A stretch of 64,000 bases of DNA from Kribbella monticola (GTDB lineage: Bacteria > Actinomycetota > Actinomycetes > Propionibacteriales > Kribbellaceae), in NCBI RefSeq assembly GCF_003261635.1, contig NZ_QFXK01000029.1:479941-543940 (forward strand). Reading direction: 5' to 3'. This document shows, piece after piece, positions 1 through 9,385 of the stretch. How positions within the stretch are numbered: position 1 is the first letter of the stretch; every line of letters starts with the position of its first letter. Below the pieces are notes generated by a model, which saw only the letters and a list, made by a program, of their open reading frames with translations, was not told the origin of the DNA and did no database searches. Both the position numbers and the translations under genes were made by a program.

Positions 1-72
1 CTGGACGCATTCGACGCCGTGGTGGACCAGCCACGCCAGGCACCGCGGCCCGGCACCACCCGCGTCGCCTGA
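1..72 (+). CDS. C-terminal end of an unidentified protein
   Basis: The window opens inside a reading frame that runs 23 codons to a TGA stop. The visible tail is rich in Pro, Arg and Ala and matches no domain I recognise, so no function is offered. A strong hairpin 70 bp downstream could end its transcript. Only the frame, the stop and the position before a terminator support it being a gene. Confidence 0.45.
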   Translation: MDAFDAVVDQPRQAPRPGTTRVA

Positions 73-140
73 CGAGCTGAGTGGCCTGAAACCTGAACAT
101 CGGCACCTGATACTCGGCCCGCCAGCGGACTATCAGCAGC

Positions 141-182
141 GAAGGCCCGAATCCCCTGCAGTCGCAGGAGGTTCGGGCCTTC
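141..182. terminator. Bidirectional hairpin terminator between convergent genes
   Basis: GAAGGCCCGAA at 141-151 pairs perfectly with TTCGGGCCTTC at 172-182, and an inner CCTGC/GCAGG helix extends the stem. There is no long U tract, which is usual for actinobacterial terminators. It lies between the end of the first partial gene (+) and the end of the HAD gene (-), so it could serve both. Confidence 0.7.
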
Positions 183-245
183 GGCCTGTCCGGGGGACTA
201 TTTCATCAGGATCGAAAAGCTGGCCCGGGCGCGCTCTGTGCGTTA

Positions 246-1046
246 TCAGAACCAGCGGTTGAGAACAGCGGCTACGCCGTCGTCCTGCACCGACTTGGTC
301 ACCTCGTCGGCGGCCACCTTCACCTCGTCGGGCGCGGACCCCATCGAGATGCCGAGCCCTGCGTAGACGAGCATCTCGATGTCGTTGCGTCCGTCGCCGA
401 TCGCCAGCAGGTCGGCCGGGTCCAGGTCGTACTGCGCCAGCGCGACCTTCAGGCCGGTGCTCTTGTCCACGCCCTCAGGCGCGATGTCGAGCCAGGCCGT
501 CCAGCCGACGAAGTAGCTGACCCCGTGCAGCCCGAGCCGGCCGGCCAGGTCGACGAAGTCCGCCTCGGACGCGTCCGGATCGCGGATGATCAACCGGGTC
601 ACCGGTTCGGGCGCGAGCTCGGCGTCACTGACCACGCGGATCGCCGCACCGGTGCCAAGATCGCCGTCCGGGAACGGCGCGGTCACCCGGTAGCCGTGGC
701 GGCCCTCGCCGTGCTCTTCGACCGCCATCCGCGCGTTCGGGGCGTGTTCACGCACCGACGCGATCACCGTCGACGGATCGAAGGTGCGTTCGTCGACCAC
801 CTCGCCGCTGGGATAGCGGACCGTCCGCGCACCGTTGCTGGCGACAACCAATCCTTCGCGCAGCCCGAGCAACTCCGCCACCGGCTTGGTGGTCTGGTAC
901 GCCCGGCCGGTGGCCAGGATGATCGGCACCTGGCCGGCCGCCCGGCGTACGGCGTCGATCACGGCCGGCGAGATCCGCTCGTCGTGGTCGATCAACGTCC
1001 CATCGATGTCGAGGGCAACGGCCTTGGGCCGCCAGCCGTCGATCAT
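246..1046 (-). CDS. HAD family hydrolase, Cof-type phosphatase
   Basis: This 266-residue protein has the haloacid dehalogenase core. Motif I is DIDGT at residues 13-17, where the first Asp is the nucleophile. Motif II is ATGR near residue 46 and motif IV is GDGRND near residue 219. The cap between motifs II and III is of the C2 type, as in Cof/YidA proteins that dephosphorylate sugar phosphates or similar cytosolic metabolites; the substrate cannot be read from sequence. The ATG overlaps the serS TGA by 4 bp (ATGA), so the two are co-transcribed and probably translationally coupled. serS followed by a Cof-type gene is, from memory, a common actinobacterial arrangement. Confidence 0.9.
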   Translation of the reverse strand: MIDGWRPKAVALDIDGTLIDHDERISPAVIDAVRRAAGQVPIILATGRAYQTTKPVAELLGLREGLVVASNGARTVRYPSGEVVDERTFDPSTVIASVREHAPNARMAVEEHGEGRHGYRVTAPFPDGDLGTGAAIRVVSDAELAPEPVTRLIIRDPDASEADFVDLAGRLGLHGVSYFVGWTAWLDIAPEGVDKSTGLKVALAQYDLDPADLLAIGDGRNDIEMLVYAGLGISMGSAPDEVKVAADEVTKSVQDDGVAAVLNRWF

Positions 1047-2317
1047 CTGGCCACCGGTTCGAGAACGTCACGGCCACCGACGTACGGCCGCAGCGCCGCC
1101 GGCACCCGGACCGAACCGTCCGCCTGCTGGTGCGTCTCCAGGATGGCGACGAGCCAGCGGGTGGTCGCCAGCGTTCCGTTCAGCGTCGCGACCGGACGGG
1201 TCCTACCCTCGGCGTCGCGGTGCCGGATGTTCAGCCGGCGCGCCTGGTAGTCGGTGCAGTTCGAGGTGGAGGTGAGCTCGCGGTACGCGCCCTGCGTCGG
1301 CACCCACGCCTCGCAATCGAACTTCCGGTACGCCGACGTGCCGAGGTCACCGGTCGCGGTGTCGATCACCCGGTAGGCCAGCTCCATCTTGTCCAGCATC
1401 TCCTTCTCCCAGCCGAGCAGCCGCTGGTGTTCGGCTTCCGCGTCCTCGAGGCTGCAGTAGGAGAACATCTCGACCTTGTCGAACTGGTGGACGCGGATGA
1501 TCCCGCGGGTGTCCTTGCCGTGCGAACCGGCCTCGCGGCGGTAACAGGACGACCACCCGGCGTACCGGACGGGTCCGTTCGAGACGTCGATGATCTCGTC
1601 CATGTGGTAGCCGGCCAGCGGGACCTCCGACGTACCGACCAGGTAGAGCTCGGGCTCCTCCAGCCGGTAGACGTCGTCGTGGGCGTTCAGGTAGCCGGTG
1701 CCGCCCATCACCTCGGGCTTGACCAGGGTCGGCGTGATCATCGGGGTGAAGCCGTTCTCCACCGCCTGGGCGATCGCCAGTTGGAGCATGCCGAGCTGGA
1801 GCAGCGCACCGACGCCCTTGAGGAAGTAGAAGCGCGCGCCGGAGATCTTCGCGCCGCGCTCCATGTCGATCGCGCCCAGCAGTTCGCCGAGCTCGAGGTG
1901 GTCACGGGGCTCGAAGCCCTCGGCGGCGAAGTCGCGTGGCTTGCCGATCTCCTCGACGACGACGAAGTCCTTCTCGCCGCCGACCGGAGCCTCGTCGGAG
2001 ACCAGGTTCGGCAGGCCGCGGGAGAGCTCGTCGAAGCGGGCCTCGGCCTCGTTCGCCGCGGCCTCGGTCGCCTTCACCTCGGCGGACAGCGTCTTGGTCC
2101 GCTCCAGCAGCGCGGTTCGCTCGTCGCCCTTGGCCTGGGCGACCTGCTTGCCGAGCCCCTTCTGCTCGGCGCGCAACGATTCGAACGCCGCGATGGACGA
2201 TCGACGATCACCGTCGGCCGCCAGCACCTGGTCGACCAGGTCGGTACTCTCGCCACGCTTGGTCAGGGCCGCACGGACGACATCGGGGTTCTCACGGAGC
2301 AATTTGGCATCGATCAC
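1043..2317 (-). CDS. serS: Seryl-tRNA synthetase
   Basis: A class II aminoacyl-tRNA synthetase of 424 residues, the normal length, that charges tRNA-Ser (and tRNA-Sec where present) with serine. The first 110 residues form the charged coiled-coil arm that contacts the tRNA long variable arm. The catalytic domain shows motif 2 ([16 protein letters not shown]) and the serine-site stretch [11 protein letters not shown], followed by motif 3. The start is GTG at 2317. A TACTCT -10-like box ends 6 nt before it with no Shine-Dalgarno sequence, so the mRNA may be leaderless. First gene of an operon with the HAD gene. Confidence 0.97.
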   Translation of the reverse strand: MIDAKLLRENPDVVRAALTKRGESTDLVDQVLAADGDRRSSIAAFESLRAEQKGLGKQVAQAKGDERTALLERTKTLSAEVKATEAAANEAEARFDELSRGLPNLVSDEAPVGGEKDFVVVEEIGKPRDFAAEGFEPRDHLELGELLGAIDMERGAKISGARFYFLKGVGALLQLGMLQLAIAQAVENGFTPMITPTLVKPEVMGGTGYLNAHDDVYRLEEPELYLVGTSEVPLAGYHMDEIIDVSNGPVRYAGWSSCYRREAGSHGKDTRGIIRVHQFDKVEMFSYCSLEDAEAEHQRLLGWEKEMLDKMELAYRVIDTATGDLGTSAYRKFDCEAWVPTQGAYRELTSTSNCTDYQARRLNIRHRDAEGRTRPVATLNGTLATTRWLVAILETHQQADGSVRVPAALRPYVGGRDVLEPVAR

Positions 2318-2323
2318 ACCGGA

Positions 2324-2329
2324 AGAGTA
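2324..2329 (-). promoter_or_regulatory. -10 box for leaderless serS
   Basis: On the minus strand this reads TACTCT, a TANNNT match, ending 6 nt before the GTG start of serS. That spacing puts the transcription start at or next to the start codon. I see no convincing -35 box. Confidence 0.4.
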
Positions 2330-2422
2330 TCGGGGCGTGTCAGCGGCGGCGAAGTCTATTCGGGATGATGAGCTGGCACCAGCCGATCAGACGTGTGGTT
2401 TCGAGGGGGTTTCGAGCGGCCG

Positions 2423-4012
2423 ATGAATCATCATCCACCCAGTCAGCTCGGCCGTGCCCTGACGGTGGTGCTGGGTGCTCTGCCGTTCACGATCATCACC
2501 CTGCTGGTCTTCGGCGACTGGCCGCCGCTGCGTCGCTGGGACCTGTCGGTCGCGGCTGAGGTAGCGGAGTACGGTGCCGCGCACCAGAACGTCGTGCGGT
2601 TCTGGGAGGTCGTCGCCGCGATCACTGTGCCGTGGACCGCGCGCGGCATCATCGTGGTGGTCGCGGCCTACCTCTGGCATCGCCGGGCGAGGTTGCTGGC
2701 CCTCTGGTTGGTAGTGACAGCAGGTGCCGAGCTAGGGCTGGCGCAGGCCGTGCAGCACATCTTCGACCGTGCCCGGCCCACCGAGATGCTCGTCGAGGCG
2801 AACGGCGGGTCGTACGTCTCCGGCCACGCCACCGCGGCCTTCGTACTCGTCGGCGCCCTCGGCGTGGTGCTGCCGTCCGTGCGCGGCTGGCGGCGGCGGT
2901 TTCGTCTCCTGGTCACCCTGCCGACCATCGCCGTCGTCTGGATCGTCTCGGTGGACCGCGTCGTCCTGGACGTGCAGTACGTCTCCGATGTTCTCGGCGG
3001 CTGGGCCCTCGGCCTCGCGATCCTGACCGCCAGTTCCATCGGCTTCGGCCTGCGGCCCGGCCTGCGCCGCCGCAGGCGACGGACCGTCGTCGACGGCGAC
3101 TGGTCCGCACCGCCGCGCGCTGCGGTGATCGTCAATCCGATCAAGGTCGGCGACGGGGTGGCGTTCCGCCGCAAACTCACCCGCGCGCTGGCCCTGCGCG
3201 GGTACGACGATCCGCTGTGGCTGGAGACCCGGATCGACGACGCCGGGAACGCGATGGCCAAGCGCGCGATCGAGAACGAGTCGGACCTGGTCCTGGTGGC
3301 CGGCGGCGACGGCACGGTCCGAGTGGTCTGCGCCGCGCTGGCCAACACCGGGATCCCGGTCGGCGTGATCCCGGCCGGAACCGGCAATCTGCTGGCCCGC
3401 AACCTGCACATCCCGCTCGACCTGGACGACGCCCTGGAGCGGATCCTGGACGGCCGGGACCGCCGGATCGACCTGGTGACCGTGCGCGGCGACGGCCTCG
3501 ACACCGACAGGTTCGCGGTGATGGCGGGCCTTGGCCTGGACGCGGCGATCATCTCGGAGGCGCCGCCGCATCTGAAAGCGCAGATCGGCTGGACGGCGTA
3601 CCTGGTCTCGGCGGCGAAGAACATCAACCATCCGTCGGTGCAGGTACGGATCAAGCTGGACGACGCCGAGCCGGTGGAGCGCCGGGTGCGGACTGTCGTG
3701 ATCGGCAACGTCGGCATGTTGCAGGCGAACATCCCGCTGCTGCCCGATGCGCGTCCGGACGACGGGCTGATCGACGTGGTGGTGATCGCGCCGCGCCGGG
3801 TGACCCAGTGGCCGCTGGTGTTCTGGCGGGTGATGACCCGGACCAAGCGAACCGAGATGTACCTCGAACGCTTCACCGGCCGGAAGGTGGAGATCACGGC
3901 GGCGGCGGCCGTCCAGCGTCAGCTCGACGGCGACGGGATCGGCGCGGGCCGCTCGCTCACGGCCGAGGTCGAGCCGGGCTCACTGGTGGTCCGGGTCCCC
4001 AAGCGCCGGTGA
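2423..4012 (+). CDS. PAP2-like membrane domain fused to diacylglycerol/lipid kinase
   Basis: A two-domain membrane protein of 529 residues. The first 220 residues carry about five hydrophobic segments with a PAP2 phosphatase layout, but the key residues are altered: the Lys of KX6RP is Gln, and the motif 3 His is Gln (DVQYVSD where DVHYPSD is usual). The motif 2 SGH is retained. The C-terminal 300 residues are a DAGK catalytic domain with GGDGT and PAGTGNLLARNL intact, so ATP-dependent phosphorylation of a lipid such as diacylglycerol is likely. I prefer the ATG at 2423 (GAGGGG lies 13 nt upstream); a GTG at 2393 would add 10 residues. Its 3' end overlaps the convergent DUF4446 gene by 33 bp. 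Confidence 0.88.
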   Translation: MNHHPPSQLGRALTVVLGALPFTIITLLVFGDWPPLRRWDLSVAAEVAEYGAAHQNVVRFWEVVAAITVPWTARGIIVVVAAYLWHRRARLLALWLVVTAGAELGLAQAVQHIFDRARPTEMLVEANGGSYVSGHATAAFVLVGALGVVLPSVRGWRRRFRLLVTLPTIAVVWIVSVDRVVLDVQYVSDVLGGWALGLAILTASSIGFGLRPGLRRRRRRTVVDGDWSAPPRAAVIVNPIKVGDGVAFRRKLTRALALRGYDDPLWLETRIDDAGNAMAKRAIENESDLVLVAGGDGTVRVVCAALANTGIPVGVIPAGTGNLLARNLHIPLDLDDALERILDGRDRRIDLVTVRGDGLDTDRFAVMAGLGLDAAIISEAPPHLKAQIGWTAYLVSAAKNINHPSVQVRIKLDDAEPVERRVRTVVIGNVGMLQANIPLLPDARPDDGLIDVVVIAPRRVTQWPLVFWRVMTRTKRTEMYLERFTGRKVEITAAAAVQRQLDGDGIGAGRSLTAEVEPGSLVVRVPKRR

Positions 4013-4498
4013 CGCCTCCTTGCGGAGCGTCTCGATCGCCTCTTCCTCCTCGGGCGACAGCTTCGAGTCACTCTCGAATCCGGAGACCTCTTTGGCGTAC
4101 GAGCGGGCGTCGTTGCGGCTGTTGATCGACGTCAGTACGACGCCGTCGCCGTTGTCGTCCAGCAGCGCCATCGACCAGGACAGCCGGCCGCCCATGTCGC
4201 CGTACGCGTCGTAGCGGACCACGGCGAGGTGCTGCAGTGTCTCCCGCAGCTCACTGCGGGCGTCCTCCAGCTCCTTGCTGAGCCTGCGCAGCTCGGACTT
4301 CACCGTGCCCGGCTTCTGCGGCTCCTGGAACTGCGGCTCCACCTGCGGCTGCGGTGCCGGGACAGGGGTCGCGGGCAGCTTCTGGGTGGTCTTGGGAGCA
4401 CCGGACTGCGCCCGGAGCGCCTGGATGGCGAACACGAGGGCCAGGGCCGCCACGAAGAGGGCAGCGATCCCGAAAGCACCGGCTAACGTCGAAGACAC
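3980..4498 (-). CDS. DUF4446 family membrane-anchored protein
   Basis: 172 residues. A single N-terminal transmembrane helix (roughly residues 5-27) is followed by a Pro/Gln-rich linker, a short coiled-coil-like stretch, and a compact domain with RYDAYGDMGG and WSMALLDDNGDGV, typical of DUF4446. The function is unknown in the family. It is probably anchored in the membrane with the domain on the cytosolic side. The last 33 bp overlap the end of the lipid kinase gene on the other strand. It appears monocistronic. Confidence 0.85.
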   Translation of the reverse strand: MSSTLAGAFGIAALFVAALALVFAIQALRAQSGAPKTTQKLPATPVPAPQPQVEPQFQEPQKPGTVKSELRRLSKELEDARSELRETLQHLAVVRYDAYGDMGGRLSWSMALLDDNGDGVVLTSINSRNDARSYAKEVSGFESDSKLSPEEEEAIETLRKEASPALGDPDHQ

Positions 4499-4610
4499 GG
4501 GTGGCAGCCTAATGGCTCACGGTGGCTCACCATGCATCAGCGCGAGTGACCAGCCGCGTGCGCTGCGTGAGAATGTCAGGTCCGAATCGGTGATTTCCTG
4601 CTGGGCCACG

Positions 4611-4616
4611 TAGATT
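4611..4616 (+). promoter_or_regulatory. -10 box for leaderless larB
   Basis: TAGATT, six nt before the GTG start of larB at 4623, with no ribosome binding site between. This placement predicts a leaderless larBC transcript. The -35 region is weak. Confidence 0.45.
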
Positions 4617-4622
4617 CGCAGC

Positions 4623-5339
4623 GTGACTCATTTGCCTGACCCAGGTCCGCAACCAGGCGTGCACGATCTCGGCTACGCCCGGCTCGACACCGACCGGCTG
4701 GAGCGCACCGGCGACGCCGAGGTCGTCTACGGCGCCGGCAAAACGCCTGCGCAGGTCGTCGAACTGCTCCGCACGCTGCACGACACCCACCCCGATCACG
4801 CAGTGCTGGCGACCCGCTTGACCGTCGAGGCACAGGAAGCCGTCGCGGCGGCCTTGCCGGAAGCGGTCGTGGATCCCGTCGGCCGTACTGCGGTCCTCGG
4901 CTCACCGCCGGTACTACGCGGCACGGTCGCCGTGGTCGCCGCTGGTACTTCGGATGCTCCGGTCGCGGCCGAGGCTGCGACGACTGTCCAGGTTTTCGGA
5001 GCCGGCGTGGATCTGATCACCGATGTCGGGGTCGCGGGGTTGCACCGGATCCTCGGTGTGCGTGAGCGACTGGACGCCGCCGACTGCCTGATCGTGGTGG
5101 CCGGGATGGAAGGCGCGCTGCCGAGCGTCGTCGGCGGGCTCGTCGGGGTGCCGCTGGTCGCAGTACCAACGTCTGTCGGGTACGGCGCTTCCTTCGGTGG
5201 GGTGGCCGCGCTGCTGGGGATGCTCAACTCGTGCGCGCCGGGAGTGACCGTGGTGAACATCGACAACGGGTTCGGGGCTGGGGTGTTCGCGGCTCGGGTC
5301 GCGCGCCGGGCAGCTCCGGCGGAGGTGAAGACGCAGTGA
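4623..5339 (+). CDS. larB: Nickel pincer cofactor biosynthesis protein LarB
   Basis: A 238-residue LarB with a C-terminal PurE-like (AIR carboxylase) fold; recognisable parts include TSVGYGASFGGVAALLGML and NIDNGFGAG near the end. LarB carboxylates the pyridinium ring of nicotinic acid adenine dinucleotide and cleaves its phosphoanhydride, the first step to the nickel pincer nucleotide used by lactate racemase-type enzymes. The start is GTG at 4623, directly behind a TAGATT box. The stop overlaps the GTG of larC by 4 bp (GTGA), giving a coupled larBC unit. larA and larE are not in the window. Confidence 0.93.
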   Translation: MTHLPDPGPQPGVHDLGYARLDTDRLERTGDAEVVYGAGKTPAQVVELLRTLHDTHPDHAVLATRLTVEAQEAVAAALPEAVVDPVGRTAVLGSPPVLRGTVAVVAAGTSDAPVAAEAATTVQVFGAGVDLITDVGVAGLHRILGVRERLDAADCLIVVAGMEGALPSVVGGLVGVPLVAVPTSVGYGASFGGVAALLGMLNSCAPGVTVVNIDNGFGAGVFAARVARRAAPAEVKTQ

Positions 5340-6733
5340 GAGTCGCCTGGATCGACTGCTCTGCTGGAGCCTCGGGCGACATGCTCCTCGGCGCATTCCT
5401 GAGCGCCGGCGCGGACCGCGAACTCGTCAACGCGGCCGTGCGCGCGGTGGACCCGTCTTTGTCGGTGACCGCCGAACAAACCAGCCGCCATCAGATCGCC
5501 GCCACCAAAGCCTCGGTCCGAGTCGACGGGGAGTTACACCCCGAGAACTCGGCACCTTCGTCGCCGGTTGAAGGCACGGAGGGTGCTGGGTCTCAGGCGG
5601 CGGACCACGGCCATGGCCATGGCCACGGGCATGATGGCGAAGGCGGGCACGCGCATGCTGGGGATGCTGAGCATCGGGACGATGGCGAGACGGGCCGTGG
5701 GCACGAGGCCGGGCATGGGCATGGGCATGGGCATGGTCATGGCGGGCATCGTGGGCACGGGCCGACTCGGAGTTGGCGCGATGTTCGGGAGTTGATCGAG
5801 GCTGCTGGGCTTTCGGAGGCTGTGCGGGAGCGGGCGTTGGACACGTTTGCTCGGCTGGCTCGGGCTGAGGCGGCTGCGCATGGGGTTGAGCCGGATGCGG
5901 TGCACTTCCACGAAGTGGGCGCGCTTGATGCGATCGCCGACATCGTCGGGGTAGCGGCGGCCTCCGTCTCGTTGGAGCTCGATCGGATCGTGGTCTCGAC
6001 GATCTCGCTCGGCGGCGGTCGTCAGGTGCGCGGGCAGCACGGAGGCATCCCGGTGCCCGGCCCCGCGGTGCTGCATCTGCTCTCCGAGGCGGATGCTCCG
6101 GTCGTCGGCGGCACCGCGCCGTACGAGATGACCACGCCGACCGGGGCCGCGTTGCTGGCCTCGCTGGCCGACGAGTTCGGGCTGATGCCGCCGATGCGGA
6201 TCCAGCAGACCGGAGTCGGCGCGGGCGGGCGGGACCCGATCGAGGTACCGAACATCGTCCGGGTGGTGATCGGCGAGTCCGTCGAGCAGCCCGGCACCGA
6301 GGTCGTCTACGAGACCAATGTCGACGACCTGGATCCGCGGATCTGGCCGCAGGTGCTGGCGCGGCTGATGGAGGCCGGCGCGGCGGACGCGTGGCTGACC
6401 CCGATCCTGATGAAGAAGGGGCGGCCCGCGCACACCCTCTCGGTGCTGGTGAGTCGGCCGAACGCCGAGGTCGTCCGGGCCGTCATCCTCGCCGAGACGT
6501 CCGCGATCGGGCTGCGCGAGTTCGACATCCGCAAACATGCCGCCGACCGCGAGTTCGCCAGTGTCGACGTCGACGGGCAGCGGATCCACGTCAAGATCGC
6601 CCGGTACGGCGGTCAGGTGGTCAACGTGCAACCGGAGTACGACGACGTCGTTGCGGCCGCATCGGTGTTGAAGCGGCCGGTGAAGAACGTCCTGGCCAAG
6701 GCGATCGCCGCCGGCCACGACCTCTGGAGCTAG
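5336..6733 (+). CDS. larC: Nickel insertion protein LarC with His-rich insert
   Basis: A 465-residue LarC, the CTP-dependent enzyme that inserts nickel into the pincer nucleotide. The N-terminus has the family signature DCSAGASGDMLLGA, and later parts include FHEVGALDAIADIVG and YETNVDDLDPR. The start is the GTG overlapping the larB stop; a longer frame upstream lies inside larB and is not used. Residues about 91-142 form a run of His-Gly repeats, probably a nickel-binding loop. In some lactobacilli larC needs a ribosomal frameshift to join two parts; here it is one continuous frame. The neighbour downstream is convergent, so larBC stands alone. Confidence 0.93.
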   Translation: MRVAWIDCSAGASGDMLLGAFLSAGADRELVNAAVRAVDPSLSVTAEQTSRHQIAATKASVRVDGELHPENSAPSSPVEGTEGAGSQAADHGHGHGHGHDGEGGHAHAGDAEHRDDGETGRGHEAGHGHGHGHGHGGHRGHGPTRSWRDVRELIEAAGLSEAVRERALDTFARLARAEAAAHGVEPDAVHFHEVGALDAIADIVGVAAASVSLELDRIVVSTISLGGGRQVRGQHGGIPVPGPAVLHLLSEADAPVVGGTAPYEMTTPTGAALLASLADEFGLMPPMRIQQTGVGAGGRDPIEVPNIVRVVIGESVEQPGTEVVYETNVDDLDPRIWPQVLARLMEAGAADAWLTPILMKKGRPAHTLSVLVSRPNAEVVRAVILAETSAIGLREFDIRKHAADREFASVDVDGQRIHVKIARYGGQVVNVQPEYDDVVAAASVLKRPVKNVLAKAIAAGHDLWS

Positions 6734-6745
6734 CGGCCGGCTCGA

Positions 6746-7063
6746 TCAGCGACCGGAGTACGGCGGGGCGAAGAAGACGAGCAGGGCCAGGTCTTCGGTG
6801 ATGTCGACGAAGCGGTGTTCTTCCTCGGCCGGGACGAACAGCACATCACCGGGACCGACCTGCTCGGATCCGCTCGGCGTCACGAACGTCGCCCGGCCCG
6901 TGGTCACCACGTAGATCTCGTCCTCGTGATGCGGCGCCTGGTCGTCGACCGCGCCCGCGAGCAGCGAGTACGTCCCCACCGACAGCGATTCCGTCCGCAG
7001 ATGTTCCGCGAAGTGATTCGGCTCTGCCTTGTGGAAAACGCCCGCCCCTGGCAGCTTCTGCAT
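6746..7063 (-). CDS. Small cupin-domain protein
   Basis: 105 residues forming a single cupin barrel. Motif 1 is seen as HHEDEIYVVTTG, with the paired His and Glu that bind a metal, and motif 2 as GDVLFVPAEEEHRF with the last His ligand. Such small cupins may be enzymes, storage folds or sensors; nothing here decides the substrate. It lies 10 bp downstream of the membrane glycosyltransferase gene on the same strand, so it could be the last gene of that operon. It is convergent with larC (12 bp apart). Confidence 0.85.
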   Translation of the reverse strand: MQKLPGAGVFHKAEPNHFAEHLRTESLSVGTYSLLAGAVDDQAPHHEDEIYVVTTGRATFVTPSGSEQVGPGDVLFVPAEEEHRFVDITEDLALLVFFAPPYSGR

Positions 7064-7073
7064 CCGGCAGATG

Positions 7074-8633
7074 CTAGTGCGCCGCGGCCTTTTCCGTCAC
7101 GGCTTTGGCCTTGCGTTTCGGCCAGTCGTACGGCCACCAGCGCGCGCCGCCACGGCGGGCCCAGATGATCAGCCCGATCAGTACGCCGAGCTCGATCGCG
7201 GGGCAGATCGTGTCCCGCAGCCGGGCGCTGAACCACTCCAGCGAATCGGACAACGACGCCGCCACCTGCCGCGCGTTGGGATCGCGACCCGGCACGTAGG
7301 CGATCGCGAGCATCGTCGTCCGGATCACCATCAGCTTGTCGACCTTCGACGCGGCCACCGCAGCCAGCGCGACCCAGGCGATCAGGTCGTACCAAGGGAG
7401 CGAGTACATCGCGGTGAGCAGCCAGGCGATTGCGTAGATCGCCGTGTACCGAATGGCGTCGGGCGTCCGGTCCTCAGGGTGCGTCTGCGGCACCAGCGAC
7501 TTCGGGAACACCTGGGAGAGCAGGATCGCCACCACGATCAGCCCGACCCAGGAGGCGATCGCGAGCAGCGTGCGGACCAGCGCGCCGGGGAGGAACAGGT
7601 CGAACAGACTCAGGATCACCTTGTGCGGCGTCCCGGTGGAGATGAACGACGTCTGCGACCGGGCCTGCTGGAACGCCTGCAGCCCGACGATCGAGTACAG
7701 GCCGGCCATCGACACGGCGCCGCCGAGGCAGAAGAAGATCGCGCGGCGTCGATCGGCGCGCAGCGACCAGAGCATCGCGACGCCGACCAGCCCGATCGAC
7801 AGCTTGGTGCAACCCGCAACGCCGAGCATGATCCCGGCCCAGAACACGTGCCGGCGGAACAGCACGAGCGCCCAGACCGCGAACATCACCGCGATCGCGT
7901 CGTTGTGCGCGCCGGCCAGCACCGACCACAGCACGAGTGGGTTGGCCATGCCGACCATGACGACGCGGCGTTGATTGACCGGATTCGAACCGACCAGCTT
8001 GAGCAGCAGCAGCCCGGTGACGATGAGGCTGATCGCGACCGACAGCTGGAGCATCCAGACGGTCAACTGCATCGAGTCGCCGCCGACCCAGGAGGAGAAC
8101 CACTGGATCCAGGTGGCGATCGGCCCGTACACGCTCTTCGCGCCCTGCCAGGGCCGCTCGGTCGCCGCGATCACCGGGTCGTAGCCCAGCCGGATGGTGT
8201 CGGCCGGCGCGGTCGTGTACGGATTGCCGCCGAGCGACATGATCCGCCCGTACGCCGCGTAGATCAGCACGTCGCCCGAGGCCATCGGCGGGACCAGCGT
8301 GATGGCGGCCGTCGTACCGATGCCTAGGGCAACCAATTTGCGGACGCCCGGTGCCCAGCCTGCTTTGAGCGCACGGGTCGCCAGATACACGCCGTACCCG
8401 CCGAGCAGGATCGCGACGTAGATCATCACCGAGACGAGCCAGTCGTTCGGCTTGGTGTCGAACCAGTACGACGGGAGCCAGGCGTGCCGGTTGGTCAGCG
8501 TCAGGACCACCACGGACGGACCGAGGAGGCCCGCTGCGACGATCAGCACCGTCGAGGCGAGGTACAAGGCGATTGCGCGGCGGCCGTCTCTCAGCGCGGT
8601 CGGCTGTTGCTCCACGACTGCGTCGGCGCTCAT
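7074..8633 (-). CDS. Polytopic membrane glycosyltransferase (GT87/GT-C type)
   Basis: 519 residues with about twelve hydrophobic helices and a GT-C-like arrangement; the loop with GYDPVIAATERPW and YGPIATWIQW resembles polyprenyl-phosphate-mannose-dependent transferases (MptB/DUF2029 and GT87 families). It would transfer a sugar from a polyprenyl carrier on the outer face of the membrane. The start is ATG at 8633, overlapping the stop of the upstream GT2 gene by 4 bp (ATGA). That suggests a two-step unit: GT2 loads the lipid carrier, and this enzyme uses it. Donor and acceptor are not determinable. Confidence 0.85.
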   Translation of the reverse strand: MSADAVVEQQPTALRDGRRAIALYLASTVLIVAAGLLGPSVVVLTLTNRHAWLPSYWFDTKPNDWLVSVMIYVAILLGGYGVYLATRALKAGWAPGVRKLVALGIGTTAAITLVPPMASGDVLIYAAYGRIMSLGGNPYTTAPADTIRLGYDPVIAATERPWQGAKSVYGPIATWIQWFSSWVGGDSMQLTVWMLQLSVAISLIVTGLLLLKLVGSNPVNQRRVVMVGMANPLVLWSVLAGAHNDAIAVMFAVWALVLFRRHVFWAGIMLGVAGCTKLSIGLVGVAMLWSLRADRRRAIFFCLGGAVSMAGLYSIVGLQAFQQARSQTSFISTGTPHKVILSLFDLFLPGALVRTLLAIASWVGLIVVAILLSQVFPKSLVPQTHPEDRTPDAIRYTAIYAIAWLLTAMYSLPWYDLIAWVALAAVAASKVDKLMVIRTTMLAIAYVPGRDPNARQVAASLSDSLEWFSARLRDTICPAIELGVLIGLIIWARRGGARWWPYDWPKRKAKAVTEKAAAH

Positions 8634-9385
8634 TGCGGCGGCTTCCGGGAAGGCAGGGCGCTCCGGGCAGCGAGCGCACGCCGTACGTGCAGGAACTGGC
8701 GACCCCGATGCAGTTGTCCGCGCCAATCCGTCCCGGTGGCGCGATGCCTTACTTCGATCGGCACCTCGATGATGCGGAAGCCCTTGCGTCCCAGGTCGAT
8801 GCTCAATGCGGTCTCGACACCGAAGCCGCTCGCCAGCGGAAGGGCCGCCTCGAACGCCGTGCGGGTCAGGCACCGCTGTCCGGACAGCGGCTGCTCAGGC
8901 GACCAGCCGGTCGCCTGCTCGATCCCCGACCGAGCGAGTCGTACGACGAATCCGTGTCCGCCGGCCTTGCTGCCATCGGCGCGGACCTGCGCGGGCAATG
9001 TGCCGATCGTCATGTCCGCGCGGCCGGCCACGACCGGCTCGATCAGCGGCTCGGCGCCGGTCGCGGAATCGGTCAGATCGGCGTCCAGGAAGAGCAGGTG
9101 CCGCGCTCGCGCACCATCTCGCTCCGCAACGGCTGCCGCCCCCGTCTCCATCGCCGCCGCCTTCCCCCGGTTCCGTTCGTGCCGTACGACGATCGCGCCG
9201 GCCTGCTCGGCGGCCGCGGAGGTGCCGTCGGTGGACCCGTCGTCGACCACGACGACGAGGTCCACACCGGCGATCTTCTGCACCGCGGCCACGGTCGCGG
9301 CGATCCGCTCGGCCTCGTCCTTCGCCGGGATCACGCAGGCGACAGCGCCGACGGGCTCGACGGGAGGCAGCTCAGTACCGGACAC
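8630..9385 (-). CDS. Family 2 glycosyltransferase
   Basis: 251 residues with a GT-A fold: [15 protein letters not shown] at the start, DDGSTDGT for nucleotide sugar binding, and the metal-binding DADL near residue 99. It has no obvious membrane helix, so it is cytosolic or peripheral, like polyprenyl-phosphate sugar synthases. GTG start at 9385. Translationally coupled to the membrane GT87-type protein, to which it probably supplies a lipid-linked sugar. It could instead be a glucosyl-3-phosphoglycerate synthase-like enzyme; the coupling argues for lipid-linked sugar. Confidence 0.88.
   Translation of the reverse strand: MSGTELPPVEPVGAVACVIPAKDEAERIAATVAAVQKIAGVDLVVVVDDGSTDGTSAAAEQAGAIVVRHERNRGKAAAMETGAAAVAERDGARARHLLFLDADLTDSATGAEPLIEPVVAGRADMTIGTLPAQVRADGSKAGGHGFVVRLARSGIEQATGWSPEQPLSGQRCLTRTAFEAALPLASGFGVETALSIDLGRKGFRIIEVPIEVRHRATGTDWRGQLHRGRQFLHVRRALAARSALPSRKPPQ

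Noticed and set aside
5231..5335. Upstream extension of larC starting at 5231
   Set aside because: The extension lies inside larB in another frame and is arginine-rich; the GTGA overlap at 5336 is the natural start.
5580..5760. His-Gly coding stretch in larC as a possible separate repeat element
   Set aside because: It is in frame, without exact tandem units, and its codons vary; it is a low-complexity protein segment and not a DNA repeat element.
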